A stretch of DNA of 64,000 nt, taken from NCBI RefSeq assembly GCF_000019905.1, contig NC_010556.1, positions 2,072,001 through 2,136,000 of the forward strand. The letters run 5' to 3'. Both the position numbers and the translations under genes were made by a program. Shown here in pieces: positions 19,140-28,555 of the stretch. The notes beneath the pieces were generated by a model, which did not search any database, was not told where the DNA came from, and saw only the letters and a program-made list of their open reading frames with translations. Positions within the stretch are counted from its first letter, which is position 1. Every line of letters begins with the position of its first letter. This DNA comes from Exiguobacterium artemiae 255-15. Its GTDB lineage: Bacteria; Bacillota; Bacilli; Exiguobacteriales; Exiguobacteriaceae.

Positions 19140-19358
19140 GCTCTTCCGCGGTACCACCTTAGTTCACTCTTTGCAGAGTGCCCTCTAGCCCGCGTAACGT
19201 GCGGCAATCCGGATCTCGCTTGCTGTTGCTTACGAGACCAGCTCGTGGGGTGACCTTCATCAGGACGTCCTGTCACATCTCTCAGCCATGGATGTGTTCT
19301 CTCATAACAGTCCGTTGATTGACTACTCTTCCCGTCATCGCTGTTTTCCAAATTAATC
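19095..19358 (-). ncRNA. T-box riboswitch leader of valS
   Basis: The leader contains the hallmark T-box sequence AAGGTGGTACCGCGG (minus strand, 19146-19160), which pairs with the acceptor end of uncharged tRNA. A terminator hairpin with about 20 paired bases and a T run follows at 19095-19139. An upstream Stem I region has the K-turn/AGTA-like start (GGGAAGAGTAGTC) and an apical GAGAGATGTG arm. The likely specifier is GTC (valine) at 19264-19266 in the sequence ACGTCCTGA. The specifier was placed by eye and needs folding. Low charged tRNA-Val should stabilise the antiterminator and turn valS on. Confidence 0.92.
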
Positions 19359-19365
19359 TTTCTTC

Positions 19366-19395
19366 ATTTTATCCGAGACGTCCGTAGCGCGTCAA
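19366..19395 (-). promoter_or_regulatory. Promoter of the valS T-box transcript
   Basis: TTGACG (19390-19395), 18-bp spacer, TAAAAT (19366-19371) on the minus strand, immediately downstream of hemL and just before the T-box leader. Confidence 0.7.
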
Positions 19396-19402
19396 GAACT
19401 GC

Positions 19403-20713
19403 TTAACGATTAAATTCGAGTTGCAATTCCTTGAACGTCAGCTCGACCGCTGCAAGTGTCTGTTCGATATCGTCGTCCGTATGAACGGTCGATAAGAAGA
19501 GTCCTTCAAATTGTGACGGTGGTAAGAAGACACCGCGTGCCGCCATCTTTTGATAATACGAACGGAACATGTCGAGATTCGATGATTTCGCTTGTTCGAA
19601 GTTCGTCACCGGCTGATCCGTGAAGAAGACACCGAACATCGCACCGGCGCGGTTCGTCGTCAATGGAATATTGTATTTCGCAGCTGCTGCGAGATACCCT
19701 TCCGACAAACGGTTGGCTTTCCGGTCAAACTCTTCGTAGTGTTCCGGTTTCAGTTGCGTTAATGTCGCAAGTCCTGCCGCCATCGCAAGCGGATTACCTG
19801 ATAATGTACCGGCTTGATAAATCGGACCTTGCGGCGCGATTTGTTCCATGATATCGCGACGTCCGCCGTAAGCACCGACCGGCATACCGCCACCGATGAC
19901 CTTACCGAGACATGTGATATCCGGTGTGACACCGAAATGTCCTTGGGCACAATTGAAGCCGACGCGGAAACCGGTCATGACTTCATCAAAGATCAACAGT
20001 GTGCCGTGCTGTTCCGTGATTTCGCGCAGTCCTTCGAGGAAGCCCGGTTGTGGTGGCACGAAGCCCATGTTTCCGGCTGCAGGTTCGACGATGACACCGG
20101 CGATATCGTCGCCGTGTTTTTCAAATGCAATCCGAACCGCATCCATGTCATTATACGGCACTGTCAATGTCATACTGGCAATTTGTGCCGGTACACCCGG
20201 TGAATCCGGCAGTCCGAGTGTCGCAACGCCTGATCCGGCTTTAATCAACAGTGAATCGCCGTGACCGTGATAACAGCCTTCGAATTTCAGGATTTTTGTT
20301 TTTCCTGTATATCCGCGTGCGAGACGAAGCGCAGCCATCGTCGCTTCCGTTCCGGAGTTGACCATTCGGACGACTTCAACCGACGGGACACGGCTGATGA
20401 CGACTTCCGCCATCGCCGACTCGATTTCGGTTGGTGTGCCGTAGCTCCATCCACGTGTCGCCTGCTCTTGAATGGCAGCCGTAACGATCGGATCAGCATG
20501 ACCAAGAATCATCGGTCCCCATGATAAAACATAGTCGATGTATTCTTTTCCGTCGATATCGTACAGACGTGATCCTTGCGCACGTTCTGCAAAAATCGGT
20601 GTCATGCCGACTGATTTATACGCGCGAACCGGGCTGTTGACACCGCCCGGCATGAGCGGTAAGGCCCGCTCAAACGCGGCTTTTGATTTTGAATTTTGAT
20701 TCGTTAAGCTCAT
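19403..20713 (-). CDS. hemL: Glutamate-1-semialdehyde 2,1-aminomutase
   Basis: This 436-residue PLP enzyme makes 5-aminolevulinate, the second step of the C5 haem pathway. The phosphate-binding motif ([16 protein letters not shown]) and the PLP lysine motif ([17 protein letters not shown]) are visible. The start at 20713 is chosen because GGAGGGG precedes it by 6 bp and it overlaps the hemB stop by 4 bp (ATGA). An open frame extends 8 codons further upstream. It is the last gene of hemACDBL. Confidence 0.96.
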   Translation of the reverse strand: MSLTNQNSKSKAAFERALPLMPGGVNSPVRAYKSVGMTPIFAERAQGSRLYDIDGKEYIDYVLSWGPMILGHADPIVTAAIQEQATRGWSYGTPTEIESAMAEVVISRVPSVEVVRMVNSGTEATMAALRLARGYTGKTKILKFEGCYHGHGDSLLIKAGSGVATLGLPDSPGVPAQIASMTLTVPYNDMDAVRIAFEKHGDDIAGVIVEPAAGNMGFVPPQPGFLEGLREITEQHGTLLIFDEVMTGFRVGFNCAQGHFGVTPDITCLGKVIGGGMPVGAYGGRRDIMEQIAPQGPIYQAGTLSGNPLAMAAGLATLTQLKPEHYEEFDRKANRLSEGYLAAAAKYNIPLTTNRAGAMFGVFFTDQPVTNFEQAKSSNLDMFRSYYQKMAARGVFLPPSQFEGLFLSTVHTDDDIEQTLAAVELTFKELQLEFNR

Positions 20714-21699
20714 TTCGACCCCTCCAAGTAACGGCAAATGTCTTTCGCGAAATAGGTGATGATTAAATCGGCTCCGGCCCGTTTAAAGCCGAGCATCGTT
20801 TCCATGACAATACGTTCTTCGTCAATCCAGCCGTTTAACGCAGCAGCCTTGACCATCGCATATTCACCCGATACGTTATACGCGACGATTGGTAAGTCTA
20901 CCCGTTCCCGGACATCCCGAATGATATCCATAAAGGCGAGAGCCGGTTTGACGATCATGAAGTCGGCACCCTGCTCGACATCTGCTGTCGCTTCACGGAA
21001 TGCTTCCCGACGGTTAGCCGGATCCATTTGATACCCTTTGCGGTCCCCTTCACCAGGTGCCGAGTTTGCCGCATCACGGAACGGTCCGTAATAAGCGGAA
21101 GCATACTTGACGCCGTAACTCATGACCGGGATATGGCTGAATCCATTCTCATCGAGTCCTTGGCGGATCGCCGCGACAAATCCGTCCATCATGGAAGATG
21201 GTGCGATGATGTCGGCACCGGCACGCGCTTGAGACACTGCTGTTTGGACGTGCAACGGAAGTGACGCATCGTTATCGACCGTTCCGTCGGCGACGATGCC
21301 GCAGTGTCCGGTTGACGTATATTCGCATAGACATGTATCCGCGATGACCGTCAGTTGCGGTGCGACTTTTTTAACGAGTCGCGTCGCTTCTTGAACGATC
21401 CCGTGATCATGGAATGCCCCTGTCCCCTGTTCATCTTTTAAGTGATCGTGCGGAACACCAAACAGGATGACCGATTCAATACCAAGTGAAACGACTTCCT
21501 TGATTTCTGCTTCAAGATGGTCGAGTGAAAGGTTGAATACGCCGGGCATCGAGCTGACTTCCCGTTTGATGTCTTCCCCTTCTGCGACAAACAACGGATA
21601 AATCAAATCAGTTTTGTGGAGATGATTTTCCCGGACGAGTGAGCGCAATGATGCTGTATTCCGCAAGCGGCGATGACGTGCGAATTCTAATGTATTCAT
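20710..21699 (-). CDS. hemB: Delta-aminolevulinic acid dehydratase (porphobilinogen synthase)
   Basis: This 329-residue TIM-barrel enzyme condenses two 5-aminolevulinates to porphobilinogen. The cysteine-rich zinc site [12 protein letters not shown] is present, as are the Schiff-base lysine regions [17 protein letters not shown] and [11 protein letters not shown]. The length matches the family. Its start overlaps the hemD stop by 4 bp, and its own stop overlaps hemL, so hemD-hemB-hemL are translationally coupled. Confidence 0.97.
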   Translation of the reverse strand: MNTLEFARHRRLRNTASLRSLVRENHLHKTDLIYPLFVAEGEDIKREVSSMPGVFNLSLDHLEAEIKEVVSLGIESVILFGVPHDHLKDEQGTGAFHDHGIVQEATRLVKKVAPQLTVIADTCLCEYTSTGHCGIVADGTVDNDASLPLHVQTAVSQARAGADIIAPSSMMDGFVAAIRQGLDENGFSHIPVMSYGVKYASAYYGPFRDAANSAPGEGDRKGYQMDPANRREAFREATADVEQGADFMIVKPALAFMDIIRDVRERVDLPIVAYNVSGEYAMVKAAALNGWIDEERIVMETMLGFKRAGADLIITYFAKDICRYLEGSK

Positions 21700-22382
21700 A
21701 ACAGTTCCTCCTCTAAAATACAGTCAATCAGTCCGTCGAGTGTATAGACGGCAGCGACCAAAAGTGGTGTCAAACCGAAACGTCGAGCGGCTTGCTCGGT
21801 AATCGGTCCGATGGTCACGTAAGTCGCCGTCGTCTCTTGACACAATGGAGCAATCGCTTCGACAGCTGAAGGACTTTGTAAACCAATATACGCAGTCTGT
21901 TGCAACAGATCAGGTGGAATCACCCGCAACTTTGTTTCGTACGTGATGACTTCCAACACTTCAGCCGCAACGGCATTCTTTAATCGTTCGAGCGGTTCTT
22001 GACGTGACCGGTTCCCGCGGGCAAAACAGATGCGTTGTCCTGTCCGGAGAAGCGGCCGTAATTCTTCAACCAGTACATCCCCTGTAAAAGCGGACGGGAT
22101 GAAATCAGGTGTTCGTCCCTGCTTGATTAACGCCGCCGCCGTTTTTGATCCGACGACTGCAATCTTCGTATGTTGCAAGAACGGAAGCTCTGACTGGATG
22201 CGTTCGACGCCGGTCGGACTTGTCACAATCAGCCAATCGAGTTCCGCCGGCAACTGAAAATCGACCGGAATCGTTTCGATGACCGGATGATGGACGACTT
22301 CAATCCGCTGTGCTGTCAAACGCTCCACCTGCTCCGCAGTCGGTCGACGGCTTCCCGTCAACACCAGGCGCTTACAGGTCAT
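21696..22382 (-). CDS. hemD: Uroporphyrinogen-III synthase
   Basis: This 228-residue protein closes the tetrapyrrole ring with inversion of ring D. Sequence conservation is low in this family. Support comes from the start [18 protein letters not shown], the later [18 protein letters not shown] motif, and its place between hemC and hemB. The chosen ATG at 22382 overlaps the hemC end by 11 bp. A longer open frame to 22574 lies inside hemC and is not expected to be used. It is a little shorter than typical 250-residue homologues. Confidence 0.9.
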   Translation of the reverse strand: MTCKRLVLTGSRRPTAEQVERLTAQRIEVVHHPVIETIPVDFQLPAELDWLIVTSPTGVERIQSELPFLQHTKIAVVGSKTAAALIKQGRTPDFIPSAFTGDVLVEELRPLLRTGQRICFARGNRSRQEPLERLKNAVAAEVLEVITYETKLRVIPPDLLQQTAYIGLQSPSAVEAIAPLCQETTATYVTIGPITEQAARRFGLTPLLVAAVYTLDGLIDCILEEELL

Positions 22383-23298
22383 CCGGTAAAGATGCGAGAA
22401 TCTCACGACCACCTGCATCGAGAAGACGCGTCGCAACCGTTTGACCGAGTTGCATCGGATCAAGTGATGTTTCCCGTTCGAGCAGGATTTGTTGACCGTC
22501 GACTGAACCAAGGAATCCGACGAGTGTTGTCGATAAGTCTTCATTAATCGTCGCGAATCCGCCGACCGGAACATGACAGCTTCCTTCGATTGCCGCCAAG
22601 AACGAGCGCTCGGCGAAAGCTACTTTTTCTGTCATCTGATCGTGGATCAAATTCAGCAAGTCGCGGACTTCTTGATCGTTCGCCCGGCATTCGATTGCCA
22701 AAATCCCTTGTCCGACCGCCGGAATCATATCGTCGGTTGAAATGTATTCCGAAACAATGTCTTCTGACCAGCCCATCCGTTGCAGACCGGCAGCCGCAAG
22801 CAGGATACCGTCAAACGGACCTGTCTTCAGCTTTTCAAGACGTGTATCGATGTTCCCGCGGATCGATTCGATTTTTAAATCCGGGCGTAATTTGAGTAAT
22901 TGGGAACCGCGGCGTAAGCTGCTCGTTCCGACAATTGCCCCTTCCGGAAGCGAGTCCAGTCCGCCACCTGTCGTCGTAATCAAAGCATCTCGTGCATCGA
23001 CTCGTGAAGGTGTCGCACCAATGATGAGTCCTGTCGGTAATTCAGACGGGAGATCTTTCATGCTATGCACGGCAAAATCAATGTCTTCGTCAATCATCTG
23101 TTGTTCGATTTCTTTGACGAACAATCCTTTACCACCAACTTTAGATAGTGTCACGTCAAGGATGCGGTCACCCTTCGTGATGATGTTCTTGATTTCGAAT
23201 TCGTATGGTGCACCTGCTTGTTTCAATTGCTCGATGACCCATTTCGTTTGTGTCATCGCAAGTTTTGAACTACGTGAACCTACTATGATTTTTCGCAT
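22372..23298 (-). CDS. hemC: Porphobilinogen deaminase (hydroxymethylbilane synthase)
   Basis: This 308-residue enzyme polymerises four porphobilinogens. It begins MRKIIVGSRSSKLAM, has the conserved DFAVHSMKDLP and SLRRGSQLL motifs, and carries the dipyrromethane-cofactor cysteine in GSCHVPVGGFA near residue 240. The start at 23298 has an AGGGGG site. The frame is open 13 codons further up. It follows hemA directly. The membrane gene hemX, found between them in Bacillus subtilis, is absent. Confidence 0.97.
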   Translation of the reverse strand: MRKIIVGSRSSKLAMTQTKWVIEQLKQAGAPYEFEIKNIITKGDRILDVTLSKVGGKGLFVKEIEQQMIDEDIDFAVHSMKDLPSELPTGLIIGATPSRVDARDALITTTGGGLDSLPEGAIVGTSSLRRGSQLLKLRPDLKIESIRGNIDTRLEKLKTGPFDGILLAAAGLQRMGWSEDIVSEYISTDDMIPAVGQGILAIECRANDQEVRDLLNLIHDQMTEKVAFAERSFLAAIEGSCHVPVGGFATINEDLSTTLVGFLGSVDGQQILLERETSLDPMQLGQTVATRLLDAGGREILASLPDDL

Positions 23299-23325
23299 GC
23301 TGAAATCCCCCTGTACAATAATAAA

Positions 23326-23345
23326 GGGGCGGCACAAGTCCGCCC
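23326..23345 (-). other. GC-rich hairpin between hemA and hemC
   Basis: GGGGCGG-ACTTGTG-CCGCCCC on the minus strand, followed only by a weak TTTATTATT. It may partly terminate or protect the hemA mRNA and so set the hemA to hemC ratio. Confidence 0.6.
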
Positions 23346-23380
23346 CATGCTTTTCTATTGTAACACAATTCGGTCTATGT

Positions 23381-24721
23381 TCACCGATTCACAGCTTTCC
23401 GTTCGGCTGTTGTTTCTTCTTGTAACACCATTTCCTCGGCGGCACTATCAAACAACTCTTCGTCTAATGCAAACGTATCCATGAACTGCGCAATCCGTTG
23501 CTCGGCATCTGGTTTCGCGGCTGCATCTTTAATATAGGATAATGGTTCGCGAAGCAGTTGATTGATGATCGATTTCATGTGTTTTCCGATCACGGTTTTT
23601 TCCCGATTTGTCATATTCGGCAACTTCCGCTCCAGACTCTGCATCGTCTCTTGCTGGATTTTAAGCGACTGATCACGGAGTTCCGTAATGATCGGAACGA
23701 CACCAAGCGTCGTCATCCATCCTTCGAACTCAGCAATCGCAGCTTCAATCCGCCGTTCGATTTTTGCAGCTTCCTTCATTCGTTCTGCCATGTTTTGCTG
23801 GACGATTGACGTCAAATCATCGACATCGTATAAATGAACGCCCGGCAAGTCACCTGCAGTCGGTTCGATATCACGTGGAACCGCGATATCGATCAACAGG
23901 AAGGGACGATCACTTCGGAACAATTGGGCTGCAGCAATGTCTTCACGTTTGATGATTGCTCGTTTTGCTCCGGTTGAAGAAATAACGATGTCAGCCCGAA
24001 GCAGACCGCATTGCATTTCATTGATCGAATGTGCGGATCCTTCGAAACGATTCGCCACTTCTTCGGCTTTGGCTAGCGTCCGGTTAAAGACGGTGATATC
24101 ACGGGCACCCGCTTCATACAAGTTAAGTGTCGTCAATTCGCCTGTTTCTCCGGCACCGATGACCACGATCGATTTGTCTTCGAGCGATCCAAGTAACTGT
24201 TCCGCCAATGTTACGGCAGCTGCGCTGACTGAAACCGCATTTTCACCGATTCCTGTTTCCGCATGTGCCCGTTTTGCAAGCGTCACGGCTTCTTTAAATA
24301 ATTTATTGAAAACTGTTCCTGTCGTCTCGAGTTTTTGTGCCGTAAAGAAACTCGTTTTCACTTGCCCGAGAATCTGTGTTTCACCGACAATCATCGAGTC
24401 GAGTCCGCTTGTCACCCGGAAAAGATGCTTCATTGCGTCAAATCCCTCGTGGATGAACAAATACGGCTCCAGTTCTTCCATCGTCAAACCAAACCAGTTC
24501 GCCAAAAAACGTTTTGTATAATAACGCCCTGTATGCGGCTGATCCGTAACGACATATAATTCCGTCCGGTTGCATGTCGAAACGATGACGCTCTCGAAAA
24601 TACTTTTTTCGTCACGTAGCGCAACGACCGCTCCCTTCATCTCATGTTCCCCAAATGAGACTTGTTCGCGGATTGATACAGGCGCCGTCTTATTATTTAA
24701 ACCGACAACTACGATATGCAT
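23381..24721 (-). CDS. hemA: Glutamyl-tRNA reductase
   Basis: This 446-residue enzyme reduces glutamyl-tRNA to glutamate-1-semialdehyde, the committed and regulated step of haem synthesis. The N-terminal catalytic motif STCNRTELY with its cysteine is near residue 50. An NADPH-binding GAGETGELT lies near residue 190, and a C-terminal dimerisation helix follows. It is the first gene of hemACDBL. A PerR-type operator overlaps its promoter. The N-terminal positively charged degradation signal known in enteric HemA is not obvious. Confidence 0.97.
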   Translation of the reverse strand: MHIVVVGLNNKTAPVSIREQVSFGEHEMKGAVVALRDEKSIFESVIVSTCNRTELYVVTDQPHTGRYYTKRFLANWFGLTMEELEPYLFIHEGFDAMKHLFRVTSGLDSMIVGETQILGQVKTSFFTAQKLETTGTVFNKLFKEAVTLAKRAHAETGIGENAVSVSAAAVTLAEQLLGSLEDKSIVVIGAGETGELTTLNLYEAGARDITVFNRTLAKAEEVANRFEGSAHSINEMQCGLLRADIVISSTGAKRAIIKREDIAAAQLFRSDRPFLLIDIAVPRDIEPTAGDLPGVHLYDVDDLTSIVQQNMAERMKEAAKIERRIEAAIAEFEGWMTTLGVVPIITELRDQSLKIQQETMQSLERKLPNMTNREKTVIGKHMKSIINQLLREPLSYIKDAAAKPDAEQRIAQFMDTFALDEELFDSAAEEMVLQEETTAERKAVNR

Positions 24722-24781
24722 GCGCTCTACCCCTTACGTCCAAAGATTTCATTCTCATCTATCTTTCGTTCTCTACTCTAC

Positions 24782-24809
24782 ATTATAACCATTATAAAAA
24801 AGATTCCAA
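24782..24809 (-). promoter_or_regulatory. hemA promoter
   Basis: TTGGAA (24804-24809), 16-bp spacer, TATAAT (24782-24787) on the minus strand, about 60 bp before hemA. A second TATAAT sits 10 bp upstream inside the PerR box. Confidence 0.65.
24783..24797. promoter_or_regulatory. PerR-type operator at the hemA promoter
   Basis: TTATAATGGTTATAA matches the Bacillus PerR box consensus TTATAATNATTATAA at 14 of 15 positions counting the free one. It overlaps the -10 region, as expected for repression. Bacillus subtilis hemAXCDBL is known to be PerR-regulated, so peroxide-inducible haem synthesis is likely conserved here. Confidence 0.75.
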
Positions 24810-24881
24810 TCAATTTATAAACTAAAATGAGTCGAAGTTGTGAAACTTATCTTCTTACCATATCCCTCTCAGCGCCAAAGT

Positions 24882-24918
24882 ACAAACCCTCTGCTTTCAT
24901 CGTCAGCAGAGGGTTTGT
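24882..24918 (-). terminator. Terminator-like hairpin after the AI-2E-family gene
   Basis: A 14-bp perfect stem (ACAAACCCTCTGCT and its complement, 24882-24895 and 24905-24918) with a 9-base loop, 6 bp past the stop. The T run is poor on the minus strand and somewhat better on the plus strand. Confidence 0.6.
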
Positions 24919-24923
24919 CTTTC

Positions 24924-26072
24924 TTATTTCGTCGAATCGGTAATGATCCGTGACTCATCGATCTGGACATCCAACTTTTGTTGGCGCAGACGATAAATCC
25001 GGGCAATGTTTTGAACGACGACTTTGGTTACGGCATAGGTCGGGACCGCTAAGATGACACCGATGATACCGCCGATCTTTCCGGCAACGAGCAAGACGAT
25101 GATGATCGTCAATGGATGGACTTTCAGCGTCTTCCCTTGGACATACGGCGAAATCAGATTCGATTCAATCTGTTGGGCAACGACAATCGTAATGATCGCG
25201 TAGAGTGCTTTGATTGGATCATCGATGAATCCGACGATGACGGCAGGAACAGCCCCGATATACGGTCCAAGATACGGAATGATGTTCGTGACCGTACAGA
25301 ACAGCGCCAGTAGCAACGCATATTGAATATCCGAGATGAAAAATCCGATCAACGACATAAGACCGACGCACAACGAGACGATGACTTGACCGTTCACGTA
25401 GTGTTTAACCGTCACATGCATATCGTGAAGAATTTTCCGGGTTTCCGTTTCATAGCTTTTCGGTAGCAGTTTGACGACTGAGTTCGGAAACTTATAGCCG
25501 TCGAGTAACATGTAGACCAAAATGAACGGTACAAGCACGACGATTAAGACGGTCGAAGAGATGACCCCGAAGATCGTTCCGACAGACGTCGAGACCGACT
25601 TGAATAACGTGCCGATATAAGATGTCGCTTCATTCGTCCAGGAATCAAACATGGCGGTATTTTCATGCACCCAGTTGGAGATAAAACGATTGTTCATCAA
25701 CTGGTCCCGGAGATTCAGCGTCTGGTCCCGCAGTTCGACGACCAGATTCGGAATGCTGGTCACAAAATCCGACACTTGATCGACCAAAATCGGACCGATC
25801 GAAGCGACGGCAATCGTGATGATACCGAGAAATCCGAGCAAGACGATCAGAACCGCGAGTCCTCGTTTCTTGACGCGTTTTTGAAGCGTGTCAACAATTC
25901 CGAGGGTGAAGTAATAAAAGATACCGGCGATAATCAGCGGTGGGAAAATCAATGCTAACATCACTTTGATCGGTTGGAATAAAAATGAGATTTTTGTTCC
26001 GACCCAGATAACCAAGAAAATCGTCAAAATCCAAAGTAAGGCTTTAAACCATTTGTTTCGAAGTAAATCCAC
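24924..26072 (-). CDS. AI-2E/PerM-family membrane transporter
   Basis: This 382-residue polytopic protein has the family pattern: three N-terminal hydrophobic segments, an amphipathic extracytoplasmic region (about residues 95-160), then about five further segments with the conserved YLGPYIGAVPAV and QQIESNLISPYVQGK motifs. The family exports small molecules, including AI-2 in one case, but most substrates are unknown. It starts at GTG with TAGGAGG, 25 bp after the glycosyltransferase, so it is the last gene of the putative polysaccharide operon. It could export a product or be an unrelated passenger. Confidence 0.88.
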   Translation of the reverse strand: MDLLRNKWFKALLWILTIFLVIWVGTKISFLFQPIKVMLALIFPPLIIAGIFYYFTLGIVDTLQKRVKKRGLAVLIVLLGFLGIITIAVASIGPILVDQVSDFVTSIPNLVVELRDQTLNLRDQLMNNRFISNWVHENTAMFDSWTNEATSYIGTLFKSVSTSVGTIFGVISSTVLIVVLVPFILVYMLLDGYKFPNSVVKLLPKSYETETRKILHDMHVTVKHYVNGQVIVSLCVGLMSLIGFFISDIQYALLLALFCTVTNIIPYLGPYIGAVPAVIVGFIDDPIKALYAIITIVVAQQIESNLISPYVQGKTLKVHPLTIIIVLLVAGKIGGIIGVILAVPTYAVTKVVVQNIARIYRLRQQKLDVQIDESRIITDSTK

Positions 26073-26097
26073 GAACAGTCCTCCTACGAGTTTACAA

Positions 26098-27546
26098 TCA
26101 ACTTGTTTTTTCTTTCACTTCGTCTGTTACGACATCGTCCAGTCGCTGTCGTTCCATCTTACCCCATTGACCGCGTCCCGTCATGAACTGAATTAATCCA
26201 CCGAGCTTAAAGAAGACCAGGATCGGACGGTACCAAAACGATTCTGTCAATGACCACAAGTATAGACGGATCAACTCTTTGACGTTCTTGAATCGGTGCA
26301 TCGTCCACTCTTCAAGCAGAACGGCTCCGGCGGATAACAAAGACCCGTACAGCAAAGCAACAGTCAATAGGACAACACCGAACTCAAAATTAAGTGTTCC
26401 AACCAGCAGGTTAAGCGGAATGATGAAGTACCCGATCAACTCGACAATCGGTCCGAGCAATTCGATTAAAAAGAAGTACAGCATCGAGACGCTTCCGACG
26501 AAACCGTAGCGCGGATTCCCAATCATCCGTTTATGTGTCCATAACGTTTCTGCCAGTCCCCGATGCCAACGGCTCCGTTGCGAGCGTAAGACTTCCATCG
26601 TATCCGGTGCCTGTGTCCAGCAGACCGGTGAAGGGACGTACTCAATCCGTTTATCAATCTTATTTTCTTTCATGTAACGATGCAGCCGGACGACTAACTC
26701 CATGTCCTCGCCGACAAGCCCCTCTTTGTACCCGCCCGCCTGAACGACGATTGCTTTTTGGAATAATCCGAAAGCACCGGACACAATCAGTAACATATTA
26801 AAACGGCTGAGTCCGAGGCGTCCGAACAAAAAGGCACGGAAATACTCAATCATCTGCATCAATACAATCCGTTGTTTCGGGGTCCGAATCTCAACAATTT
26901 CGCCGCCTTCGATCGTACAACCGTTGACGAGGAAAATCGACCCGCATGTCGCAATGACGTCTTCATCGGACTCTACAATCGGTTTCATGACTTTCAGGAG
27001 AGCATCCCGTTCAAGAATCGAGTCGGCATCCAGCGAACAGAAATACGGATAACTGGAGTAGTCGATTCCGGCATTCAAGGCATCCGCCTTCCCGCCGTTC
27101 TCTTTATCAATGACAATCAAACGGGCATCGATTCGGGAACGGTAAACGTGTTTGACGGGTTGCGACCCAATCAGAATCCTGGGAAAACGTAACTCCTTTT
27201 CCAATTCGTACGTCTTAAACAGCTCATCCATCGTCCCGTCACTCGATCCATCATTGATGACAATGACTTCATGTTCCGGGTAGTCGAGTGCAAGCAGCGC
27301 CTGAACACTGGTGACGATCGTATACTCTTCATTGTAAGCCGGAACAAGAACACTGACCGGCCGCGTATAAAGAGAACGCATTAATGGCAAATAAGAACTT
27401 TCCTTTCGTCGGAACCGTTGTTTTCGGACCATTTGTGCCGAAATCAGATACAACGTTGAATAAAAAATGATAACGAGAATCATATAAATCAGAACAGTCC
27501 AGGATAAAACGTTAATGATATTTTGAATCGTTTCAGATGACAACAT
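26098..27546 (-). CDS. Membrane-bound family-2 glycosyltransferase (putative polysaccharide synthase)
   Basis: This 482-residue protein has one or two N-terminal transmembrane segments, a cytoplasmic GT-A domain, and three to four C-terminal segments. The processive synthase signature is present: VPAYNEE, NDGSSDG, CSLDADS, GED (in LVGEDMELV) and QRSRWHRG near residue 318. This matches cellulose, hyaluronan or poly-N-acetylglucosamine synthases. The sugar cannot be told from sequence. There is no PilZ domain. It overlaps the upstream HEAT-like gene by 14 bp with its ribosome site inside that gene, so translation is coupled. It is the core enzyme of the operon. Confidence 0.9.
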   Translation of the reverse strand: MLSSETIQNIINVLSWTVLIYMILVIIFYSTLYLISAQMVRKQRFRRKESSYLPLMRSLYTRPVSVLVPAYNEEYTIVTSVQALLALDYPEHEVIVINDGSSDGTMDELFKTYELEKELRFPRILIGSQPVKHVYRSRIDARLIVIDKENGGKADALNAGIDYSSYPYFCSLDADSILERDALLKVMKPIVESDEDVIATCGSIFLVNGCTIEGGEIVEIRTPKQRIVLMQMIEYFRAFLFGRLGLSRFNMLLIVSGAFGLFQKAIVVQAGGYKEGLVGEDMELVVRLHRYMKENKIDKRIEYVPSPVCWTQAPDTMEVLRSQRSRWHRGLAETLWTHKRMIGNPRYGFVGSVSMLYFFLIELLGPIVELIGYFIIPLNLLVGTLNFEFGVVLLTVALLYGSLLSAGAVLLEEWTMHRFKNVKELIRLYLWSLTESFWYRPILVFFKLGGLIQFMTGRGQWGKMERQRLDDVVTDEVKEKTS

Positions 27547-28555
27547 GTTGTTTCATCTCCTTTGCTAACCGTTCCGTCGCTTTTTGTTTGGCATAACGGT
27601 CAGGATGATCTTTTGCGACGAGCGCCAGCTGTTCGAGACCACCACAGGCAAGCAGGGCATCAAAGGCTGCGGTCCGTACCCACCAGGAACGGCTGCCGAC
27701 GAACGGCAGGATGTAGTCGACAGAATCCTTTGGTGTCACGTTTTCTAGAAAGCGCAATGCTAACATCTGCTCGACCCAACTCGTCTCATCCTCGAGATAA
27801 GGCGTATAAAGTTGCCAGTCTTCTTCGAGCCCGACACGCGTCAACGCGCGGAGTGCCCGCTTCCGGATTTCCGGATTGGCATCCAACGTCTTTGTTCGCG
27901 CGAGATCTGCATACCGCGTTTCGTCACGATCATAAATCAACTGGAGAATCGCCATCTGAAAGGGTTCTGTCAAATCCTCAAACGCCTGAATCCACAACGT
28001 TAAGTCTTTGCTGCGTCCAACTGCGAGAACAGCTCCAAAGAAACTGATGTGGCTTTTTAATTTCGCTTCTTCAATCGCCAGTTCCGGAGCAATCGAGACC
28101 AGCGTCCGGATGATGACATCTTCTTCTTCCGGCGATAAAGATTTATGCAGTTTTTGATGCAGTTCAGTCGCAACCGGCTTTAAGTGGAATTGCGCAATCG
28201 CTTCGTACGCATTCAAACGACGGTCAATCCGCCGGTGCCGGATCTGTTTATGATAGTACGGCAACAGCTTCGCCTCGACGTATTGGTAGATGCGCTCTTG
28301 ATGGGAAAATGTCGCTGTCAGGTTCGTAAAGGCAAACAGCTCCAGCTCCACCAGATCTTCATTTCCGGATACGATTTTTGGCATGTCCTTTTGTTCTCCT
28401 GTCGCAAAATCATACAATTCGTCCCGGAAGTTCAATTGCCATGTTAAACGATTTTCTTCCTGTTTCGCGCGTTTGTTTTTTTGAAGGACCAGGTAAACGA
28501 GTGCTCCGATTTGCAGGACGACCAGGAGGAAGATGAAACCTAAAATCCATTTCAT
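27533..28555 (-). CDS. Membrane-anchored HEAT-repeat-like protein
   Basis: This 340-residue protein has one N-terminal transmembrane helix (about residues 3-22). The rest is almost wholly helical, with HEAT-like units in the second half (for example NPEIRKRALRALTRVGL and SWWVRTAAFDALLACGG). Such scaffolds bind protein partners. The chosen ATG overlaps the upstream gene by 4 bp (ATGA) and has AGAGGGGG upstream. The frame extends 10 codons further up. Coupling on both sides suggests it forms a complex with the receiver-like protein and the synthase. That is inference. Confidence 0.8.
   Translation of the reverse strand: MKWILGFIFLLVVLQIGALVYLVLQKNKRAKQEENRLTWQLNFRDELYDFATGEQKDMPKIVSGNEDLVELELFAFTNLTATFSHQERIYQYVEAKLLPYYHKQIRHRRIDRRLNAYEAIAQFHLKPVATELHQKLHKSLSPEEEDVIIRTLVSIAPELAIEEAKLKSHISFFGAVLAVGRSKDLTLWIQAFEDLTEPFQMAILQLIYDRDETRYADLARTKTLDANPEIRKRALRALTRVGLEEDWQLYTPYLEDETSWVEQMLALRFLENVTPKDSVDYILPFVGSRSWWVRTAAFDALLACGGLEQLALVAKDHPDRYAKQKATERLAKEMKQHVVI

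Noticed and set aside
19115-19351. 78-codon open frame in the valS leader
   Set aside because: It lies wholly in the T-box RNA. The structured leader explains the sequence better than a peptide.
22742-23425. 227-codon open frame on the plus strand
   Set aside because: It lies opposite hemC and the end of hemA, which are certain, has no ribosome site and no recognisable protein. It is an antisense shadow.
23937-24521. 194-codon plus-strand open frame
   Set aside because: It is antisense to hemA with Ser/Cys-rich composition typical of shadow frames.
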